This document shows, one piece after another, positions 13,658 to 18,399 of a stretch of DNA of 18,399 nt. Both the position numbers and the translations under genes were made by a program. Source of the DNA: DASVHF01 sp036382695 (GTDB lineage Bacteria; Patescibacteriota; Microgenomatia; Woykebacterales; RBG-16-39-9b); assembly GCA_036382695.1 (NCBI GenBank), contig DASVHF010000014.1, positions 1 to 18,399 on the forward strand, given 5' to 3'. Under the pieces are notes generated by a model. The model saw nothing but the letters and a program-made list of their open reading frames with translations. It was not told the DNA's origin and searched no databases. Position 1 is the stretch's first letter. Each line of letters begins with the position of its first letter.

Positions 13658-15148
13658 TTATTTAGCTATTGCTTCAGCTCTAGTCTCACGCAGTACTGTT
13701 ACTTTTACTTGTCCTGGATAGGTAACACCCTTTTCGACTTTATCTGCGATATCATGAGCCAGCTTGGTAGCACTGGCATCATCAATTTGTTCTGGTATTA
13801 CAATTACCCGCACTTCCCGCCCAGCGCTAATAGCAAAAGATTTTTCAACTCCAGTAAAAGAAGTAGCAATATTTTCAATATCCTTAAGCCGGCGTACATA
13901 ACCCTCGACTGACTCGTGACGAGCCCCAGGTCTACTACCAGAAATTGCGTCAGCGATCCAAACAATTACTGATTCGACGCTTGAAAAAGGCTTATCTTCG
14001 TGATGTTCTTCAACTGCAGCAATTACCTTAGGATCAAAATTAAATTTTTTGAGAAAATCTGCACCTACTTGAACATGAGTACCTTCTTGCTCTGGAGTAA
14101 AAATTTTGCCGATATCATGAAACAAACACCCCAAGCGAACAATATTTACATCGGCACCAATCTCGCGTGCTATTGCCATACCGATTTTCGTCTCTTCTAG
14201 GGTATGGAGCCAGAGGTTTTGCCCATAGGAAAAGCGCCATTTAAATCTACCAAGGGCATCGACAATCTCAAGCGGTAGATTGTGAATTCCTACCTCCCGG
14301 GTTAATTTTTCCCCTTCCTCTCTCCGGATTTTCTCAAAATCTTTTTGTACCCGCGAAACTATCTCCTCAATCCTTGTTGGCTGAATACGTCCATCAGCTA
14401 TCAATCTCTCCAAAGCTACTTTTGCTACTTCACGACGCTCTCCGTCAAAAGAAGAGAGACGGATAAGTCCTGGTTCGTCAAGATCAACATCCACCCCAGT
14501 AGCAGCTTCAAAGGCTTTAATGTTGCGGCCCTCTTTACCGATAATTCGACCTTTCATGTCCTCATCGGGCAACTTTATAGTTGTAGTGGTATACTCAGCT
14601 ACATAATCAGTAGCTGCATAACGCATTGCATCTACTAAAACTTGCTTAGCTTTTTCATCTGATTCTTTTTTAATTTGCTCCTCTGCTTCTCTAATCCTCT
14701 TTGCCACTTCTTCTTTTAAGTGGGTCTCAGTTGCTTCTATAATCAGTTTTTTAGCTTCATCACGGGTGATACCGGCTACTTTCTCCAGCTTTGTTACCAA
14801 TTCATTTCTGGTTTTTTCGACTTCTTTTTCCTTTTCCGCCAAGGAAGTTTCTTTTTTCCCTACATCAGCTAGTACCCTCGCAAAGTTTTCTTCCTTAGCT
14901 GCTAGTTTTGCTTCTAGGGAAAGGGTTTCGGTGCGGATTTTCCTGGCTTCCTCTTCAGCTTCTTTTTTTATTCGAAATGCTTCGTCTTTTGCCTCGAGAA
15001 CAATTTCTCGCGCATTGGTATCAGGCTCTTTGGCTTTTGTTGGGGCTTCTTTTTCTGTTTTTGTCTTCTTTTTAAGATAACTTTGGTATGTGAGGGCTAG
15101 TATTACTCCCACTACTAAAGATGCAGCGGCGATTAATGCTGAATTCAT
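13658..15148 (-). CDS. rny: Ribonuclease Y (496 aa)
   Basis: The membrane-bound endoribonuclease that starts mRNA decay in many bacteria. Domains in order: a single N-terminal TM segment (about 3-24), a long charged coiled coil (about 40-175), a KH RNA-binding domain with GRIIGKEGRNIKAF (200-213), and an HD phosphohydrolase domain with HTLEE (His315), LFHDIGKI (His344-Asp345) and EEHHEDKPF. Length is close to the 500-520 typical of the family. Start 15148 gives the TM segment at the correct place; an AGAAAGGA (15168-15161) lies 12 bases upstream, a rather long gap. It is followed by ymdB. Confidence 0.97.
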   Translation of the reverse strand: MNSALIAAASLVVGVILALTYQSYLKKKTKTEKEAPTKAKEPDTNAREIVLEAKDEAFRIKKEAEEEARKIRTETLSLEAKLAAKEENFARVLADVGKKETSLAEKEKEVEKTRNELVTKLEKVAGITRDEAKKLIIEATETHLKEEVAKRIREAEEQIKKESDEKAKQVLVDAMRYAATDYVAEYTTTTIKLPDEDMKGRIIGKEGRNIKAFEAATGVDVDLDEPGLIRLSSFDGERREVAKVALERLIADGRIQPTRIEEIVSRVQKDFEKIRREEGEKLTREVGIHNLPLEIVDALGRFKWRFSYGQNLWLHTLEETKIGMAIAREIGADVNIVRLGCLFHDIGKIFTPEQEGTHVQVGADFLKKFNFDPKVIAAVEEHHEDKPFSSVESVIVWIADAISGSRPGARHESVEGYVRRLKDIENIATSFTGVEKSFAISAGREVRVIVIPEQIDDASATKLAHDIADKVEKGVTYPGQVKVTVLRETRAEAIAK

Positions 15149-15227
15149 AACTGTTTTCGATCCTTTCTAAAAGCATATTAATACTACTCTAGAGGCAGGA
15201 AATTAATAAGAATTCGGCAGGTCTTGG

Positions 15228-15255
15228 AAATTAGACTGATAGATCAGTCTAATTT
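15228..15255 (-). terminator. Strong hairpin between recX and rny
   Basis: A perfect 12-bp stem AAATTAGACTGA / TCAGTCTAATTT with a 4-base loop lies 19 bases after the recX stop. The T-tract after it is short on the minus strand and a little better (TTTTATAT) on the plus strand. It probably ends recX transcription and separates it from rny. Confidence 0.6.
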
Positions 15256-15274
15256 TATATAAAGCAATCTTATT

Positions 15275-15937
15275 TTACCTCTTATCCACTAGTGTGTCAA
15301 CGGCCTTCTTAGCAACTTCCCAACTAAAACCTCGACGAACCAAAAATTGGCCTAATTTTATTCTGTAAGCCTTGTCATCTAATTTTTTGTAGGAGGCGAT
15401 TTTCTTAGCCGCTGCGGCCATTGCTTGCTGTGTCTGATCTTCTTTATTGAAATCAACTAGCTCATCGATAGTTTCCCTACCTACTCCTTTTGAGGCTAAT
15501 TCGCTCTTTAATAGGTTTTTTCCGCGTGGTTTAAATCTTGTCCTTTGCTCCACCCACCAACTTGCAAAAGCGCGGTCATCTACTTGTCCCAGCTTTTTCA
15601 GCCGTCTGATGACTTCTGTCACGGAAATCTCATATTGATTTTTCTCTGGTTCGCTTTTGACCTCTTTTAGTTTACCTTTTCTTAATAGGTGATCTCGAAG
15701 CTCTTTCTCGCTTCTCGGTCTGTAGGATAAAAATCTAAAGGCTTTATTTAAAAGCCTCTCCACTTGGTCCGCCCTAATTAAATCTTGTTTTTGCTTTTCT
15801 GTTACCTTTCGCTCAACCTCAAGTTTTTTTTCAAACCGCAACCCAGCCGAAATCCCAAAAGCAAATTTTTGATCAATAAAAACGTTAACCCGTTTTTGGT
15901 CTTTTTTTTGTGGCACTATATCTGTAATTTTTCCCAT
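15275..15937 (-). CDS. recX: RecX-family regulator of RecA (220 aa)
   Basis: RecX binds and modulates RecA filaments. The product has an N-terminal basic part (MGKITDIVPQKKDQKRVNVF, a beta-type start) and the RecX three-helix repeats. RFLSYRPRSEKELRDHLLRKG (about 67-87) is the signature of the first, RLKKLGQVDDRAFASWWVEQR (about 111-131) matches the second, and GQFLVRRGFSWEVAKKAVD (197-215) the last. Length of 220 is on the long side but usual in Gram-positives. The ATG at 15937 begins one base after the predicted transcription start, so it should be leaderless. In many genomes recX follows recA; here a foreign-looking frame on the other strand lies between them. Confidence 0.9.
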   Translation of the reverse strand: MGKITDIVPQKKDQKRVNVFIDQKFAFGISAGLRFEKKLEVERKVTEKQKQDLIRADQVERLLNKAFRFLSYRPRSEKELRDHLLRKGKLKEVKSEPEKNQYEISVTEVIRRLKKLGQVDDRAFASWWVEQRTRFKPRGKNLLKSELASKGVGRETIDELVDFNKEDQTQQAMAAAAKKIASYKKLDDKAYRIKLGQFLVRRGFSWEVAKKAVDTLVDKR

Positions 15938-15944
15938 CGAAGCA

Positions 15945-15974
15945 ATTATACCAATCTATAGCGGTGGCAGACAA
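15945..15974 (-). promoter_or_regulatory. recX promoter, leaderless
   Basis: On the minus strand, TTGTCT (15974-15969) and an extended TGGTATAAT (TATAAT at 15950-15945) are 18 bases apart. The predicted start is 15938, one base before the ATG. Confidence 0.75.
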
Positions 15975-15979
15975 TTAGC

Positions 15980-16008
15980 TTGATTTTTAGGCTCATTTTT
16001 GGTATAAA
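15980..16008 (+). promoter_or_regulatory. Promoter of the plus-strand frame between recX and recA
   Basis: TTGATT (15980-15985) and TATAAA (16003-16008) are 17 bases apart. The -35 boxes of this promoter and the recX promoter stand back to back, five bases apart. Predicted start about 16015. Confidence 0.6.
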
Positions 16009-16046
16009 TCTATCAAACAAGTGGCCGTTATCTAGAAGGGAGACTT

Positions 16047-16464
16047 ATGCGTCCAGGTGAGTTCATTAAGCTCATAATCGGCTTGTTGAGGGGGGGGGGA
16101 ACAGTTTGTCGTGTTGAAAAGGCACTGCGACTTTCTAGCCACAATCAACACGGTCTGCACCGCGATCAACCGTAAGATGGTCGACACAGCCGTCGAAGGC
16201 ATCGCGATAACGGGAGAGCAAGCCCGTCTATTTCTCGATCAAAGGAGCCAGATCGAAGTCTTGTTATCTGATCTACTTAGGATCTCTGAGTGCGAAGTCT
16301 ACCTTATCCGCTCTGCTCGTGGGGAGTTCAAACTGATTTCTCTTCCATGGCATACAGACTCAGTAGGCTTCGACAAAAAGCTCACCGCCGATACTATTGG
16401 AGGCCAAAACTGGGAAAGAATGGGAAGGATCTTTGTGGGTCGTGCGGCTCTTACTTCTGCCTAG
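16047..16464 (+). CDS. Hypothetical protein, frame broken at a run of ten G (possibly phase-variable)
   Basis: I do not recognise the family. ATG 16047 has a Shine-Dalgarno site (AAGGGAG, 16036-16042) and promoter. It opens MRPGEFIKLIIGLLRGGG and then meets G10 (16090-16099). As written the frame ends after 42 codons at a TAA. With nine G it would continue as EQFVVLKRHCDFLATINTV and run to TAG at 16464, giving 138 residues. A shorter version, from a GTG at 16111, gives 117 residues without the shift but lacks a ribosome site. The predicted protein is soluble, with helices near IEVLLSDLLRI and a strand region near CEVYLIRSARGEFKLISL. By hand count 16141-16440 is about 50% GC, against about 40% nearby. 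Options: a contingency gene, a programmed shift, or a homopolymer error. Confidence 0.55.
16090..16099 (+). repeat. Homopolymer G10 tract inside the frame
   Basis: Ten consecutive G, 43 bases after the ATG at 16047. Loss of one G (or gain of two) restores one continuous 138-codon frame. Such tracts are classic sites of slipped-strand variation and also of sequencing error. Confidence 0.9.
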
Positions 16465-16474
16465 CCGCGCGGCT
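16463..16474. repeat. GC palindrome at the convergent junction
   Basis: AGCCGCGCGGCT is self-complementary and overlaps the stop codon of the plus-strand frame, between it and recA. With no T-run it is a weak candidate for a bidirectional stop signal. Confidence 0.3.
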
Positions 16475-16490
16475 CACCTCCACTCTAGAT

Positions 16491-17489
16491 TTAGGAAGCT
16501 TTTTTAGCGTTTTCTTTAACTTTCTTCTCTACTTCAGAAGCGATTTTTTGATGTTCTGCAAGGTATGCTTTGGCTGCTTCACGCCCTTGAGCTATGTTCT
16601 GACCGTTGTAGGAAAACCAACCACCGCTTTTTCCGATTATCCCAGTATCGATAGCTGCGTCGAGAATCGAACCTTCCTTGGATATACCACGATCGAACAT
16701 AATGTCAAATTCTGCTTGTCGAAATGGCGGTGCCACTTTGTTTTTCACTACTTTTGCCCTCACCCTATTGCCTAATGCTTCTCCCTCATCAGTAATACTT
16801 TCTATTCGACGTATATCTATGCGGACTGAGGAGTAAAACTTTAGCGCCCGACCTCCTGGGGTAGTCTCGGGATTACCAAACATCACTCCTATTTTTTCCC
16901 GCAATTGGTTTATAAAGATTGTTAAGGTTTTTGATTTGGCGATTGCGCTAGCTAACTTCCTCATTGCCTGACTCATCAATCTCGCCTGAATACCAACAAA
17001 AGCATCTCCCATTTCTCCTTCCACCTCTGCCCTCGGTACAAGTGCTGCGACAGAATCGATCACAACTATATCTACTCCACCACTACGGACTAATGTCTCA
17101 ACAATTTCCAATGCTTGTTCACCAGTATCTGGTTGGGATACCAGCAGATCCTGGATATTTACTCCAATTGTTTCTGCCCTTGTGGGATCAAGAGCGTGTT
17201 CTGCGTCTACAAATGCGGCTGTACCGCCTTTTTTCTGAGCTTCTGCAATGACATGAAGTGCTAGTGTTGTCTTACCACCACCCTCTGGTCCAAAAATTTC
17301 AACTATTCGGCCGCGTGGCAAACCTCCAACACCAAGTGCAAGATCTAAACCCAAAGAACCAGTAGGAATGGTATCCACAGAAAGTCTTGCACCAGCTTCT
17401 CCTAGCCTCATAATCGCCCCTTTTCCAAACTGCTTCTCTATCTCATTCATCGCCGCACGGATAGAATCTAGCTTTCTATCGTCGCTCAT
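16491..17489 (-). CDS. recA: RecA recombinase (332 aa)
   Basis: The ATP-dependent strand-exchange protein of homologous recombination. It has [10 protein letters not shown] (21-30), a Walker A of GPEGGGKT (67-74; most RecA have GPESSGKT), VDAEHALDP (94-102), Walker [23 protein letters not shown] (141-162) and the loop regions [21 protein letters not shown] (193-213). The C-terminus is short and lysine-rich. The ATG at 17489 is chosen over an upstream in-frame start at 17558 because AAAGGAGG (17503-17496) lies six bases before it and because RecA proteins begin at this place. It converges with the G10-containing frame; 26 bases separate their stops, including the palindrome AGCCGCGCGGCT. No clear LexA box is seen upstream. 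Confidence 0.98.
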   Translation of the reverse strand: MSDDRKLDSIRAAMNEIEKQFGKGAIMRLGEAGARLSVDTIPTGSLGLDLALGVGGLPRGRIVEIFGPEGGGKTTLALHVIAEAQKKGGTAAFVDAEHALDPTRAETIGVNIQDLLVSQPDTGEQALEIVETLVRSGGVDIVVIDSVAALVPRAEVEGEMGDAFVGIQARLMSQAMRKLASAIAKSKTLTIFINQLREKIGVMFGNPETTPGGRALKFYSSVRIDIRRIESITDEGEALGNRVRAKVVKNKVAPPFRQAEFDIMFDRGISKEGSILDAAIDTGIIGKSGGWFSYNGQNIAQGREAAKAYLAEHQKIASEVEKKVKENAKKAS

Positions 17490-17495
17490 AATTTG

Positions 17496-17503
17496 CCTCC
17501 TTT
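17496..17503 (-). promoter_or_regulatory. Shine-Dalgarno site deciding the recA start
   Basis: AAAGGAGG on the minus strand, six bases before ATG 17489. Confidence 0.85.
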
Positions 17504-17586
17504 GGGGGACAGAAAATAATTGCACAGTTAAAGTAGCATAACTATAGGGGAAAGACAAGCGGCAATTTACGGAAAATCCTAAGCGC

Positions 17587-17638
17587 TAAATCCGAAATTC
17601 AAAAACAAATTCCAATTATTAAATCTCAAATTCCAAAC
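17587..17638. repeat. A-rich degenerate AAATTC-type repeat upstream of recA
   Basis: The stretch is built of short similar words (AAATCCGAAATTC, AAATTCC, AAATCTC, AAATTCC) with little G. It lies in the 297-base gap between the RDD gene and recA. It is not coding. The rest of that gap shows nothing I can name apart from a weak inverted pair. Confidence 0.5.
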
Positions 17639-17786
17639 ATTTTTGCGGTTTAACTACAAACGTCCAAGCGATATTTAGAGAACAAAATACTATTGAACAA
17701 ATAAGTTCCATAATGTGCAAAGCTCTCGCAAAATTGCGGCGAAGTAGTTAACCTACGAGACTGTACCCGATGCTGAGATAAAACCC

Positions 17787-18399
17787 TTAGCGAACCTTCA
17801 CTACATAGGTTCCCGCAATCTTATCATGCCAACCTTGTTTCTTCTCGTCAAAGGCAACCCATAGATACCCGAGACAAAAGACGATCGCAGAAATCCATTT
17901 ACCAATAATTTCTCGCAACGCTGCTTTACCGAAGCTAATTTTTTGACCATTGGTACCTACCACACGCAAGCCTAAAACCATCTTACCAAGAGTTGCACCG
18001 TAGGTCCCAGTCAAACCGACGAAATAAGCTATGTCGATTGCCCAGAGGAGAAGTTGCATCGTTCCAAAGATACCAGCTAAAAAACTAGTTGTTACCACCG
18101 AAGGTTCTTCCGGCGCGGTCACCATTGCGGTCCCAAACAATCCACCAAATATGGCCATAATGATGAAGCCAATAATACCCAGTATAAATCCATCGATTAT
18201 TGCTGCCAGCAGACGAATCCAAAAACCAGCATATTCGCCAGTAACTTTAGTCTGTGCGACTGGAGACTGAGGTGTAGTTGCGATAGGATCCACTGTTTGT
18301 TTACCTACACCTGCGGGAGTTGGAACCTGTGGTTCTGTTGATTCTGGTGATTTTGTGGTACCTGCTAATGGATCGGCTGCTTCAACACCTTGAGCAGGC
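17787..18399 (-). CDS. RDD-family membrane protein, 5' end outside the window
   Basis: The frame stays open to the right edge, so at least 203 residues are visible and the true start may be beyond it; a GTG at 18293 is a possible internal start but has no good ribosome site. The N-terminal part is a disordered tail rich in P, T, A, Q and E. The RDD domain follows (YAGFWIRLLAAIIDGFILG, with the Arg and Asp of the family), then segments around IMAIFGGLFGTAM and AGIFGTMQLLLWAIDIAYFVG. The C-terminal signature is GATLGKMVLGLRVVGTNGQ, SFGKAALREIIGKW and FDEKKQGWHDKIAGTYVV. RDD proteins are small inner-membrane proteins, some linked to transport; the role here is unknown. Family assignment is firm. 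Confidence 0.88.
   Translation of the reverse strand, partial: PAQGVEAADPLAGTTKSPESTEPQVPTPAGVGKQTVDPIATTPQSPVAQTKVTGEYAGFWIRLLAAIIDGFILGIIGFIIMAIFGGLFGTAMVTAPEEPSVVTTSFLAGIFGTMQLLLWAIDIAYFVGLTGTYGATLGKMVLGLRVVGTNGQKISFGKAALREIIGKWISAIVFCLGYLWVAFDEKKQGWHDKIAGTYVVKVR

Noticed and set aside
16290..16775. 161-codon plus-strand frame across the G10 gene end and recA
   Set aside because: It overlaps recA antisense for most of its length and has no ribosome site; recA is certain.
17490..17558. Longer recA start (23 extra residues)
   Set aside because: The Shine-Dalgarno site lies inside that extension and RecA families start at the MSDDRKLD position.
17695..17708. GAACAAATAAGTTC as an SOS/LexA box for recA
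   Set aside because: The spacing is six rather than the four bases of the Gram-positive GAACNNNNGTTC box, it is about 200 bases from the recA start, and no lexA gene is in view.

Overview
The window looks like a bacterial chromosome segment of about 40% GC, most likely from a Candidate Phyla Radiation (Patescibacteria) organism. This is inferred from the mix of genes: core nucleic-acid genes beside several secreted or membrane hypotheticals, a bactofilin-like exported protein, a DUF4342 protein, a pilin-like chimera, and very short leaders. TGA acts as a normal stop (for example at the ends of the 993 gene and ymdB), so the TGA=Gly code of Gracilibacteria/Absconditabacteria is not used. No phylogenetic marker here fixes the lineage.

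Layout. Positions 1-909 (-) hold the 5' part of a ComM/YifB-type AAA+ gene. Positions 993-5963 are an accessory stretch: a 397-residue unknown protein, a tiny acidic low-complexity protein, a DUF4342 protein, a 3-TM membrane protein, a membrane-anchored protein with a pilin-like C-terminus, and a bactofilin-like beta-helix protein with a membrane tail. A decayed Nudix gene (6118-6543) precedes the RNase P RNA gene (6652-7030, -), which has a clear promoter, a 13-bp P1 helix and an intrinsic terminator. Next come a Na+/Ca2+-exchanger-like antiporter (+), an AI-2E/PerM-family permease (-), miaA (-), a GH63/mannosylglycerate-hydrolase-like gene (-) and a Cas4/RecB-like PD-(D/E)XK nuclease (+). 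From 12376 to 18399 the minus strand carries a housekeeping block: HU, ymdB, rny, recX, recA and a 5'-truncated RDD membrane gene. A plus-strand reading frame of about 50% GC, interrupted at a run of ten G, sits between recA and recX.

How the genes work together. rny and ymdB are the familiar RNA-turnover pair. recA and recX are the recombinase and its modulator. With rnpB and miaA they make RNA processing and DNA recombination the main core themes. The rest is envelope and transport.

The most striking whole-window signal is in the starts. At least eight genes have a -10 box only 5-11 bases before the start codon, so their mRNAs should be leaderless or nearly so. Others (HU, recA, DUF4342, the acidic peptide, the permease) have strong Shine-Dalgarno sites. 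Two further points stand out: the G10-interrupted frame between recA and recX, and the Nudix gene with an in-frame amber stop and lost catalytic residues.
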